A DNA stretch of 14,587 nt, from assembly GCA_002358555.1 (NCBI GenBank), contig DEPC01000043.1, forward strand, positions 1 to 14,587. Reading direction: 5' to 3'. The stretch is from Hungatella sp. UBA3402. Lineage in GTDB: Bacteria; Bacillota; Clostridia; Lachnospirales; Lachnospiraceae. The translations under genes were made by a program, and so were the position numbers. The notes under the pieces are model-generated. The model did no database searches and had not been told where the DNA came from. It saw nothing but the letters and a program-made list of their open reading frames with translations. Within the stretch, counting starts at the first letter, position 1. Every line of letters starts with the position of its first letter. Below are positions 1 through 6,727 of the stretch, in pieces.

Positions 1-66
1 GATCCGGAACGCCATAAAGATATGCGTATTCCGATAAGCCAGTTGGTATCCTACGAAAATTTGTAA
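1..66 (+). CDS. C-terminal end of an unidentified protein (partial)
   Basis: An open frame runs from the first base to a TAA at 64-66 and encodes 21 residues ending in SQLVSYENL. The start lies outside the window. I do not recognise the family from so short a tail. It is the only plus-strand coding signal before the LysR gene and points toward the inverted repeat at 100-192. It could also be a chance open frame, since 66 nt is short. Codon use looks normal for the window. Confidence 0.4.
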   Translation, partial: DPERHKDMRIPISQLVSYENL

Positions 67-99
67 TGGGAGCGATTACAAATATTTAAACATGACAGA

Positions 100-192
100 G
101 CTGTTGCAAAATACCATGACTTTACCATAGATAGATGTGATATTCCAAATATCCATCCTGTATATAGTAGAAATCTATTATTTTGCAACAGC
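100..192. repeat. Perfect 14-bp inverted repeat, transposon-end-like
   Basis: The left arm GCTGTTGCAAAATA (100-113) is matched exactly by its reverse complement at 179-192, with 65 bp between. The GCTGTTGCAAA core resembles terminal repeats of several insertion-sequence families, so this could be a small non-autonomous element of about 93 bp or a collapsed IS. The spacer encodes no transposase. The loop is too long for a terminator. The rest of 67-262 shows no gene. Confidence 0.5.
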
Positions 193-262
193 CCCATTGT
201 GTTTTTTGACTTAGTATGCAGTAAAGCCGTCGTTTGTTGCGCTGCCTATAAATTGCCCTATA

Positions 263-1070
263 TTAAAATACCTTTCCGGCAAACAATGTTCCTGCCCCTC
301 TGCCCTTTATGATGTCATAGAGTGCTTCGGGCTTTTTCCCATTTGTGATAATTGTGTCTATGCCCTGTGTGGTAGCTAATCCGGCAGCCCTTAGTTTTGT
401 TTTCATACCGCCTGTTGCACGTCTTGAACCTGCCCCGCCTGCAAGGGAATATACTTCTTCATCAATCTGCTCTATCCTCTTTATCAGTTTTGCGTTGATA
501 TGCAGACGCGGATCAGCGTCATACAGACCGTCAATATCTGACAGGATGACTAACAGTTTCGCTCTGCATAAAACAGCGACAACAGCAGAAAGCACATCAT
601 TATCACCAAACAGTTTATCCTTTGATTCTATCTCTGTAAACTTCACAGAATCGTTTTCATTGACTATGGGAATGATTCCCATTTCAAGCAATGTGTTAAA
701 TGTATTTATCAGATTTTCCTTTTTTTCTTCCTGCTCAATATCATTCTCATTTAACAGGATTTGTGCGATTGTCTTATCATAATCACCAAAAAATTTATCG
801 TACAGGTACATAATACTGCATTGCCCTACTGCCGCTGCTGCCTGTTTCATACGCATACTGAAGGGGCGTTCTTTCATGTTCAGTTTATTTGTTCCTACCG
901 CAATCGCACCAGAAGATACTAAAATCTAAAATCACTTCATGCCCCATATTCTGAATATCAGACAGAGTACACGCAAGACGGTCAAAGGAACGCAGGTCGC
1001 TTTTTCCCATTTCATTTGTAAGGGTGGAAGTCCCTACTTTTATCACCATCCTGTTTTGGTAAAGTCCCAT
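263..1070 (-). pseudogene. proB: Glutamate 5-kinase, frameshifted by a 7-bp duplication
   Basis: Glutamate 5-kinase phosphorylates glutamate in the first step of proline synthesis. The N-terminal part, from ATG 1068-1070, reads MGLYQNRMVIKVGTSTLTNE. It then leaves frame after the residues GHEVIL. The remainder is in another frame and ends FAGKVF. Removing one copy of the 7-bp repeat CTAAAAT (919-925, 926-932, plus strand) restores VILVSSGAIAVGTNK, the expected kinase motif, and joins the two parts into a 266-residue protein. That is a normal length for a ProB lacking the PUA domain. Conserved segments in the second part include INENDSV, FGDNDVLSAVVA and GGMKTKL. The start is one base after the original stop of the upstream deacylase gene, so the two were translationally coupled. 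As it stands the gene should not make an active enzyme unless slippage restores the frame. Confidence 0.85.
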
Positions 1071-1071
1071 A

Positions 1072-1604
1072 TCACACCTCAATCGCAATTGCCGTATGTT
1101 TGGTATAGGGTAGAAATTTTCGTCTTCCGTCCGTATTTTCATATAGCCTATTGTTGTACCATCGCTGCACCCATACCATTCTTCTAAAAGCACTTCTTTG
1201 TCAAATATAATCTGCACCTTGTTTTCCTCGTCCGAAAGACTGCTAAAAACAATAGCTGCACCAATTTTTGTGCCGAGCATAGTTTCCATATCTTCTGAGG
1301 GGGCAAAGGAAACGCGGGAAACTCCTAACACATTACTGAAATCTTTAGAACAAAACGGCTTATTTCCCACTGTAATGAACAGATAAAACTGTGTCCGCTG
1401 GCGGTTACAGAGAAACAGCGTTTTCACCATGCGCATATTTAGTTTTTCATCAATGGCGACACAGTCTTCCATTGTGATCGCTTCATCTGTATCAACACGC
1501 TCAAAAGGAATTTGCAGTTTTCCCAGAACTTCGTAAACAAGTTCTTGAAGTCTTGTCTGAAAATGAGAGGGGGATTTGGTCTGAATTTCACTTACATAAA
1601 ACAT
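1072..1604 (-). pseudogene. Prolyl-tRNA deacylase-like (YbaK/ProX family), frameshifted near the end
   Basis: Residues 1-161 match the YbaK/ProX editing-domain family, which hydrolyses mischarged Pro-tRNA. Visible family features are the VKTLFLCNR strand, a GTKIGAAIVF segment and a GCSDGTTIGYMKI segment. After residue 161 (RTED) the frame is wrong. The family-like ending KFLPYTKHTAIAIEV with a TGA at 1072-1074 is found in a neighbouring frame, so a net loss of one base modulo three occurred around 1115-1126. As a result the frame bypasses its stop and runs into proB. The start at 1604 has an AGGAG site (complement of 1617-1621) 12 nt upstream. The gene lies divergent from a LysR regulator. 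The catalytic domain is almost complete, so some activity is possible. Confidence 0.72.
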
Positions 1605-1624
1605 TTTTCGGTCACACTCCTACC

Positions 1625-1653
1625 TTGACTTTTTTGTGTATTCAGTTTATCAT
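1625..1653 (+). promoter_or_regulatory. Candidate sigma-A promoter of the LysR gene
   Basis: A -35 box TTGACT (1625-1630) and a -10 box TATCAT (1648-1653) are separated by 17 bp. Transcription would start near 1660, leaving a leader of about 70 nt. The -10 box lies inside one copy of the TTTATCAT half-site discussed with the operator. Confidence 0.5.
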
Positions 1654-1702
1654 TTGTTTTATAATAACAAAATCGAATGTTTATCATAGTAAATATGATA
1701 AA
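1646..1702. promoter_or_regulatory. LysR-type operator: one perfect and one imperfect palindrome
   Basis: TTTATCAT (1680-1687) and ATGATAAA (1695-1702) form a perfect inverted repeat around a 7-bp centre, the size expected for a LysR-type T-N11-A box. The same half-site TTTATCAT recurs at 1646-1653, followed after 7 bp by a 6-of-8 match to the right half (1661-1668). The boxes are 34 bp apart, roughly three helical turns. Their position between the divergent deacylase-proB operon and the LysR gene suggests autoregulation plus control of the operon. Confidence 0.55.
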
Positions 1703-1731
1703 ATCAGATATAAGGTGGTAATGATATAGAT

Positions 1732-2592
1732 ATGAATATTCAAAAATATATGGCATTTGTGAAAACCGTGGAGTATGGCAGTTTTACAAGAGCCGCTGAA
1801 ATGCTGAATTATTCCCAATCCGGCATTAGCCGTATGATTAACGATTTGGAAAAAGAATGGAAAGTTGTCTTACTGGAAAGAGGAAAGTCCGGCGTAAAAC
1901 TGACAAGCGACGGAATGAAACTGCTTCCTTATGCAAAAAATGTCTGCATGGAATACGAAAAATTGCAGATGGAAGTGGACGAGTTGAACGGACTGCAGTC
2001 AGGGCTTATCCGTATTGGCACGTTCTCAAGCGTGGCGACACATTGGCTTCCAAACATTATCAAAAATTTTCAACTGGCATATCCGGGCATTGATTATGAA
2101 TTGCTTCTTGGTGATTATACAGAAATTGAAGAATGGATAGCAGACGGACGTGTTGATTGTGGTTTCCTGCGTCTACCCACCCGTTCCGAATTTGAAACCT
2201 ATTTTTTGGAGCAGGACAGGCTCCTTGCTATTCTGCCAGAAAACCATTCTCTTGCGCACCTTGAAAAATTTCCGGTGGTAGCCTTATGTGACGAACCATT
2301 TATGTTATTGGAAAAGGGAGCAAAAGCAGAGATTTCAGAAATATTTGAACGCTGTAATCTGACACCCAAAATCCATTTTACAACATGGGACGATTATGCT
2401 ATCATGTCAATGGTGGAAAGCGGGCTTGGTATCAGCATTCTGCCGGAATTGATATTGAAACGTGTTCCCTACGGAATTGTTGCAAAAGAATTAGATGTTC
2501 CTGCATATAGAAAGATTGGTATTGCTCTCCGAAGCAAGAAAAATGCTTCCCTTGCAGTAAAGCGGTTCTTAGATTATCTGCAATATCGTTAA
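1732..2592 (+). CDS. LysR-family transcriptional regulator
   Basis: A 286-residue protein of normal LysR length. The N-terminal winged helix-turn-helix is clear: residues about 16-37 carry GSFTRAAEMLNYSQSGISR, followed by INDLEKEWKVVLLER and the linker helix. Residues about 90-286 form the periplasmic-binding-protein-like effector domain, with IRIGTFSSVATHWLP at its start and ESGLGISILPELI near its end. The start is preceded by AAGGTGG (1712-1718) at a somewhat long spacing of 13 nt. Divergent orientation to the deacylase-proB operon is the classic LysR layout, so a role in proline or amino-acid metabolism is inferred. The effector is unknown. The gene is intact although its presumed target operon is broken. 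Confidence 0.9.
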   Translation: MNIQKYMAFVKTVEYGSFTRAAEMLNYSQSGISRMINDLEKEWKVVLLERGKSGVKLTSDGMKLLPYAKNVCMEYEKLQMEVDELNGLQSGLIRIGTFSSVATHWLPNIIKNFQLAYPGIDYELLLGDYTEIEEWIADGRVDCGFLRLPTRSEFETYFLEQDRLLAILPENHSLAHLEKFPVVALCDEPFMLLEKGAKAEISEIFERCNLTPKIHFTTWDDYAIMSMVESGLGISILPELILKRVPYGIVAKELDVPAYRKIGIALRSKKNASLAVKRFLDYLQYR

Positions 2593-2611
2593 TTTCTCAA
2601 AAAATGAATAT

Positions 2612-2643
2612 ACAAAAAGGTTGCATATATATGTGCTTTTTGT
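2612..2643 (+). terminator. AT-rich hairpin after the LysR gene
   Basis: ACAAAAAG (2612-2619) pairs perfectly with CTTTTTGT (2636-2643), 20 nt after the LysR stop. The stem is AT-rich and the loop is 16 nt, so it would be a weak terminator. It may act together with the stronger hairpin at 2659-2692. Confidence 0.35.
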
Positions 2644-2658
2644 AATTGTAAGAAACAA

Positions 2659-2692
2659 AAAACTGTATATCCTTCCATAGATACACAGTTTT
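2659..2692 (-). terminator. Rho-independent terminator of the tRNA cluster, probably bidirectional
   Basis: AAAACTGT (2659-2666) pairs with ACAGTTTT (2685-2692), and a further four pairs (TATC with GATA) extend the stem after one mismatch. On the minus strand the stem is followed by a T-rich run (TTTTTTGTTT), as expected for a terminator 27 nt beyond the tRNA-Thr gene. On the plus strand a weaker T-rich tail follows, so it can also serve the LysR gene. Confidence 0.65.
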
Positions 2693-2718
2693 ATATCTTT
2701 TACAATTCTATTTTTTCG

Positions 2719-2791
2719 AGCTCCCGGCCGGATTCGAACCGGCGACCTACGCATTACGAATGCGGCGCGCTACCAGCTGCGCCACGGAAGC
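2719..2791 (-). tRNA. tRNA-Thr(CGT)
   Basis: The 73-nt cloverleaf folds fully. The acceptor GCTTCCG pairs with CGGGAGC with one G-U. The D arm is GCGC/GCGC, and the T arm is GCCGG-TTCGAAT-CCGGC. The anticodon loop TTCGTAA gives anticodon CGT, reading the Thr codon ACG. The outermost anticodon-stem pair is a C-U mismatch. No CCA is encoded. It is the last gene of the three-tRNA unit. Confidence 0.95.
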
Positions 2792-2839
2792 AACCACTAT
2801 ATCTGAAACTTATGAATCCTACAATTCAACCAGTTTCAA

Positions 2840-2911
2840 TGACCAATCCGGGAATCGAACCCGGGTTTACGCCGTGAGAGGGCGTCGTCTTGACCGCTTG
2901 ACCAATTGGCC
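2840..2911 (-). tRNA. tRNA-Glu(CTC)
   Basis: A 72-nt cloverleaf. The acceptor GGCCAAT pairs with ATTGGTC with one G-U, and the D arm is GTC/GAC. The anticodon stem ACGCC/GGCGT encloses loop CTCTCAC, giving anticodon CTC for codon GAG. The T arm is CCGGG-TTCGATT-CCCGG. The discriminator is A and CCA is not encoded. It is the middle gene of the cluster. Confidence 0.95.
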
Positions 2912-2921
2912 TCATATTAAC

Positions 2922-2995
2922 TCGAGGCGACGGGATTCGAACCCACGACCTCTGCGTCCCGAACGCAGCGCTCTACCAAACTGAGCCACGCCTCG
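2922..2995 (-). tRNA. tRNA-Pro(CGG)
   Basis: A 74-nt cloverleaf. The acceptor CGAGGCG pairs perfectly with CGCCTCG, and the D arm is GCTC/GAGC. The anticodon stem CTGCG/CGCAG holds loop TTCGGGA, giving anticodon CGG for codon CCG. The T arm is GTGGG-TTCGAAT-CCCGT (outer pair G-T). C1-G72 with discriminator A is typical of bacterial tRNA-Pro. It is the first gene of the cluster, just after the promoter at 3006-3034. Confidence 0.95.
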
Positions 2996-3005
2996 ATACT
3001 TGGCT

Positions 3006-3034
3006 AGTATAATATAAATTGTCGAAATTGTCAA
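3006..3034 (-). promoter_or_regulatory. Strong sigma-A promoter of the tRNA cluster
   Basis: On the minus strand a perfect TTGACA (complement of 3029-3034) is followed by a 17-bp spacer and TATACT (complement of 3006-3011). The predicted start site is only a few bases before the first tRNA. Near-consensus boxes fit a stable-RNA promoter. Confidence 0.85.
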
Positions 3035-3118
3035 CACCAATTTTCACAATTCTCGAATCCCTCTATCACCCTTTATAGCAATTCGCCAAGTATGAAAGCT
3101 GACCCAATTTAATGTTTC

Positions 3119-3147
3119 TTGCATTTTCATTGAATTTTTTCTATACT
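3119..3147 (+). promoter_or_regulatory. Sigma-A promoter of the OLD-family gene
   Basis: TTGCAT (3119-3124), a 17-bp spacer and TATACT (3142-3147) form a good promoter facing the OLD-family gene. The leader would be about 70 nt to the ATG at 3227. It is divergent from the tRNA promoter, with about 85 bp between the two -35 boxes. Confidence 0.7.
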
Positions 3148-3226
3148 ATTATTATCTATAACTTTGATACCACAATTCCACCTTTACATAAGTAGATTTC
3201 AGGTGGTCTTTCTAAAAGGAGACACT

Positions 3227-5095
3227 ATGCAGATTACCTCTCTTTGCATTAAAAATTTCAAGTCTATCAAGCATCTGGAGATTTCTGATATTGACAATTC
3301 TTTAATCCTTGTGGGAAAGAATAATACTGGAAAAACGGGCATATTAGATGCTATTCGTGCTGCCTTTGGCTCCTATCAGGTATCTCTTATGGATTTCAAT
3401 GAGAAAAAACAGAATATTGAAATCTCTATCACCCTTCGCTTAACAAATGATGATTTTACCCGATTACATTCAAATGGTGTTATCAATTCCTATAAACGAT
3501 TTGATGCATGGAAACGAGACTTTTCTACAAAGCTTCCTTCTCTCCATGACGACCTTCTTATGTTCACTTGTATCATTAACCAGCATAGAGAGCTTCGCTA
3601 TTATGATGGCTTTCGCAGACATAATCCATACTTGGCAGAATTATTTCCTCAGATTTATTATATAGATACTAGTCGAAATTTAAAGCCATTTCAGGAAGAC
3701 CTTCTCATGTTTCAAGAGGATGAACAGCTTATTCATCTGCGTTCCAATGTCTGTTTGTTCGACACTGCACGAATCTGTAATCAATGTTTCCGATGTGTTG
3801 GGCTGATTAACCAGAAAAAGCCAGAAGATTTGACCTTACAGGAGACTGCTAGGCTGCTAGAATACAAGATGTATCACTTAAATCTCAACGATTTCTCCCA
3901 AAAGGTCAATGAAAATTACAGGAAAAATGGCGGAATCCACGAAATTCTTTACACCTTAACCTTTGACCCAGATGCATTGTTTCATGTAACAGCAGAAGCC
4001 TGGCATAAAGAGCAGCAATGTCTCAGCCCTGTAGAACAGCTCGGAAATGGTATGAGAAGCATTTATATGCTATCCCTTTTGGAAACTTATATTGAGGATA
4101 AAAAACGAATTCCCAGTATTATTTTGGTGGAATATCCAGAACTCTTCCTCCACCCTTCTTTACAGAAAACTGCTAGTGAAATTCTCTATCAGCTTTCAAA
4201 GAAAAACCAAGTAATCTTTTCTACTCATTCGCCAGCCATGATTTCTAATTTTACTCGCCGTCAGCTTCGTCAAGTAACCTTAGACTCTCATGGGTACTCT
4301 ATCATTCGACCTCACACAGATATTGACCAGATTTTAGATGATTTAGGCTACAGTGCTAGAGATTTGCTGAATGTTGAATTTGTATTTATTGTGGAGGGAA
4401 AACAGGACAAAAGTCGTCTTCCTCTTTTATTGGAAAAATATTATTCTGAAATTCACAGTCCAGATGGCAGTCTGTCCAGAATTTCGATTCTCACTACCAA
4501 TAGCTGCACCAATATTCGCACCTATGCCAACTTAAAATATATGAATCAAGTATATTTAAAAGACCAATTTCTAATTATTCGAGATGGTGATGGAAAGAAC
4601 CCCGAACTTCTGGCAGAGCAACTATGTCAATATTATGATGAGCGCAATCTGGAAGATGTCGATAAGCTACCTCAAATCCGACGACGCAATGTGCTGATTC
4701 TTAAATACTATTCCTTTGAGAATTACTTTTTAAATCCACAAATTATGGCACAGCTTGGAATTGTGAAAGATGAAGAAGCTTTCTGGGATATCCTCTTTTC
4801 CAAATGGAAAGAATATCTTTATCGGTTATCCAGTGGACACCATTTCATAGAAGTTTTGGGAAGAGACTTAACATCCAAAGATGATTTAAAAGAAAACTTT
4901 GAAACCTTTAAGATTTATATGAGAGGTCATAACCTATTTGACATTTTTTATGGCCCTTTTAAAAATACAGAAAATGAATTGCTAAAACAGTATATGGACT
5001 TAGCCCCCAGAGAAGATTTTCAGGATATCTTAGATGCAATAGACAGCTTTCCATTTTTTGATAGCAGAAAAAAACAGGAATCTTCTAAACGATAG
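3227..5095 (+). CDS. OLD-family ATP-dependent endonuclease (ABC-type ATPase plus TOPRIM)
   Basis: A 622-residue protein. The start at 3227 is chosen because AAAAGGAG (3214-3221) precedes it and QITSLCIKNFKSIKHLEI is a standard OLD/RecF beginning. The frame is open further upstream to a TTG at 3164, which lacks a ribosome site. ATPase parts: Walker A GKNNTGKT (30-37), signature-like QLGNGMRS (271-278), Walker B SIILVEYPE (297-305) and switch histidine in STHSP (332-336). The TOPRIM part has VEG with Glu390, RDGD with Asp453 and Asp455, and the conserved KYYSFENYF (493-501). This order is that of solitary (class 1) OLD nucleases, which nick or degrade DNA and in some cases act against phage. 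No UvrD/GajB-type helicase is adjacent. Two oddities: Tyr303 sits where a catalytic Glu is usual, and C184-C187-C190 form a CxxCxxC motif. Its role here is inferred. Confidence 0.85.
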   Translation: MQITSLCIKNFKSIKHLEISDIDNSLILVGKNNTGKTGILDAIRAAFGSYQVSLMDFNEKKQNIEISITLRLTNDDFTRLHSNGVINSYKRFDAWKRDFSTKLPSLHDDLLMFTCIINQHRELRYYDGFRRHNPYLAELFPQIYYIDTSRNLKPFQEDLLMFQEDEQLIHLRSNVCLFDTARICNQCFRCVGLINQKKPEDLTLQETARLLEYKMYHLNLNDFSQKVNENYRKNGGIHEILYTLTFDPDALFHVTAEAWHKEQQCLSPVEQLGNGMRSIYMLSLLETYIEDKKRIPSIILVEYPELFLHPSLQKTASEILYQLSKKNQVIFSTHSPAMISNFTRRQLRQVTLDSHGYSIIRPHTDIDQILDDLGYSARDLLNVEFVFIVEGKQDKSRLPLLLEKYYSEIHSPDGSLSRISILTTNSCTNIRTYANLKYMNQVYLKDQFLIIRDGDGKNPELLAEQLCQYYDERNLEDVDKLPQIRRRNVLILKYYSFENYFLNPQIMAQLGIVKDEEAFWDILFSKWKEYLYRLSSGHHFIEVLGRDLTSKDDLKENFETFKIYMRGHNLFDIFYGPFKNTENELLKQYMDLAPREDFQDILDAIDSFPFFDSRKKQESSKR

Positions 5096-5180
5096 GGTAT
5101 AAAAGATATTTTTTATCAGAAGTTAAGAGATTACATAGATAAAACTGCGAATGCTTCAAGTGATAACAAGTTTACAGAAT

Positions 5181-5233
5181 CGAGTAGGGGAGAGTTTCCT
5201 TACTCGCTGTGCCCCATGCGCCGCTTTAGCGGC
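5181..5233 (+). other. Two stable hairpins downstream of the OLD-family gene
   Basis: CGAGTAGGG (5181-5189) pairs with CCTTACTCG (5198-5206) with one G-U, and GCCGC (5220-5224) pairs with GCGGC (5229-5233). No open frame in 5096-5266 looks coding. The second stem is much richer in GC than its surroundings. Neither is followed by a T run. They could be a 3' processing structure or a dispersed intergenic repeat. Confidence 0.35.
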
Positions 5234-5253
5234 ATACTTCCTGTGCATAGCAA

Positions 5254-5278
5254 AAAGGGTGGAATATTACCACCCTTT
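5254..5278 (-). terminator. Terminator of the trkH operon
   Basis: A perfect 9-bp stem, AAAGGGTGG (5254-5262) with CCACCCTTT (5270-5278), has a 7-nt loop. On the minus strand it is followed by further Ts. It overlaps the last codons and stop of trkH, so the terminator stem encodes the end of the protein. It may also stop plus-strand transcripts from the OLD-family gene. Confidence 0.75.
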
Positions 5279-6715
5279 CCTCCATGTAGCTGGTGAAAAT
5301 AAAATCAACATAGGAAATATTTCCAGTCTTCCAGCTAACATATCAAACATTAAAACATATTTGGATAACATCGACAACTGAGAGAAGTTACACATAGGTC
5401 CCACCCCTGCAAGGCCAGGTCCAATATTGTTAAAGGTAGCTGCAACTGCAGTAAATGTAGTCGTAAAATCAAAATTATCTAAGCTGACTACCAGAACAGA
5501 AGCTGCAAAAATAAAAATGTAGGCAATAAAATAGTTATTGATTGACCGCATAAGTCCTGAATCTAATGCCTTTCCCTCCAGCTTCAATACCTTTACACTT
5601 CTTGGATGAATCAATGCTGACAATTCACTTTTTACAGATTTCAGCCAAATCATGATTCTTGAGACTTTCATTCCACCACCAGTGCTGCCTGCACAGGCTC
5701 CCACAAACATCAAGGCAATAAGAATCGTCTTGGAAAGTTCAGGCCAGGTATCAAAATCTACTGTGGAAAAACCAGTTGTTGTGATGATAGAGCCAACTTG
5801 GAATGCTGCATGATGAAAAGCTTCAAATACACTTCCAAACATACCTCGAATATTATAAGTAATCACTAACACGGAAACCAAAATAATTCCTAAATACATC
5901 CGTGCCTCCTCACAGGAGAATGCATCTTTGAACTTCTTTACACGCAAAAGATAATAGACATTAAAATTGACACCAAATAAAATCATGAACACAGTCACAA
6001 CTCCCTGAAGATAATAACTGTCATAAAAAGCGATGCTGTTGTTCTTAATTCCAAAACCTCCAGTTCCAGCTGTTCCAAAGCTAGTAGCAAGAGAATCAAA
6101 TAAAGGCATTCCTCCTAAAAGGAGCAACACTACTTGAATCAGAGTCATTACCAGATAGATAATATACAAAATTTTTGCTGTCGTTTTTACCTTGGGCGCC
6201 AATTTTCCAACAGAAGGTCCAGGGCTTTCTGCTCTCATAATGTGCATGGCATATCCACCTCCTGCCAAGGGAAGGATGGCCAAAATAAATACCAAGACAC
6301 CCATGCCACCTACCCAATGGGTAAAGCTTCTCCACATAAGCATGGACGGAGACAAGCCCTCTACATTATTTAAAATACTTGCCCCTGTGGTAGTAAACCC
6401 AGAAATTGTCTCGAACAAAGCATCTGTCAAAGATGGGATTTCACCACTAATCCAAAAAGGGAGTGCACCAAAAAAGCTTAGTACAATCCAGATAAGGGCT
6501 ACTGCTACAAATCCCTCCTTGGCATAAAAAACAGTATTGTTTGGACGCTTATGCGTAGTCACCCATCCAATGATTCCACAAACTGCCATAACTGCTAAAA
6601 AAGAACCAAGTCGCCCATCTCCATAAATCAAGGACACAAAACAGGGAAGCAGCATAAGCAGTGCTTCAATATTCAATACCCATCCTAAAAAATAGAATAT
6701 AATTCCAATATTCAT
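5267..6715 (-). CDS. trkH: Potassium uptake protein TrkH/KtrB, membrane pore subunit
   Basis: A 482-residue integral membrane protein that forms the potassium channel of a Trk/Ktr uptake system, gated by the cytoplasmic TrkA partner. Four repeated pore loops are visible. These are TTTGA (about 108-112), the SFGTAGTGGFG region (about 212-222), SIITTTGFST (309-318) and ATFNNIGPG (426-434). They are separated by hydrophobic helices. The loop CAGSTGGGMK (341-350) is also characteristic. Length is normal for TrkH. The ATG has GAAGG 6 nt upstream and follows trkA by 12 nt. The last gene of the operon, it ends inside the terminator hairpin. Confidence 0.95.
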   Translation of the reverse strand: MNIGIIFYFLGWVLNIEALLMLLPCFVSLIYGDGRLGSFLAVMAVCGIIGWVTTHKRPNNTVFYAKEGFVAVALIWIVLSFFGALPFWISGEIPSLTDALFETISGFTTTGASILNNVEGLSPSMLMWRSFTHWVGGMGVLVFILAILPLAGGGYAMHIMRAESPGPSVGKLAPKVKTTAKILYIIYLVMTLIQVVLLLLGGMPLFDSLATSFGTAGTGGFGIKNNSIAFYDSYYLQGVVTVFMILFGVNFNVYYLLRVKKFKDAFSCEEARMYLGIILVSVLVITYNIRGMFGSVFEAFHHAAFQVGSIITTTGFSTVDFDTWPELSKTILIALMFVGACAGSTGGGMKVSRIMIWLKSVKSELSALIHPRSVKVLKLEGKALDSGLMRSINNYFIAYIFIFAASVLVVSLDNFDFTTTFTAVAATFNNIGPGLAGVGPMCNFSQLSMLSKYVLMFDMLAGRLEIFPMLILFSPATWRKGW

Positions 6716-6727
6716 AATCTGCCTTCC

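Noticed and set aside
345..782. Long plus-strand open frame antisense to proB
   Set aside because: It lies wholly opposite the conserved glutamate kinase sequence, has no ribosome site, and its translation has no recognisable domain.
263..1070. Programmed ribosomal frameshift in proB
   Set aside because: There is no slippery heptamer with a downstream structure, and removal of one copy of an exact 7-bp repeat explains the break fully.
885..1604. Deacylase-proB fusion protein as a natural design
   Set aside because: The correct deacylase ending with its own stop is still readable in another frame one base before the proB ATG, so the fusion is a by-product of a frameshift.
3164..3226. N-terminal extension of the OLD-family protein from TTG 3164
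   Set aside because: No ribosome site precedes it and the added 21 residues do not match the family, whereas ATG 3227 has AAAAGGAG and the usual first residues.
3227..5095. Gabija-type two-gene defence system (GajA/GajB)
   Set aside because: No UvrD-like helicase follows; the next gene is trkH on the opposite strand.
5254..5278. GGGTGG...ACC sequence resembling a T-box antiterminator
   Set aside because: It is a perfect short hairpin overlapping the trkH stop codon, with none of the other T-box stems and no aminoacyl-tRNA or amino-acid gene downstream.
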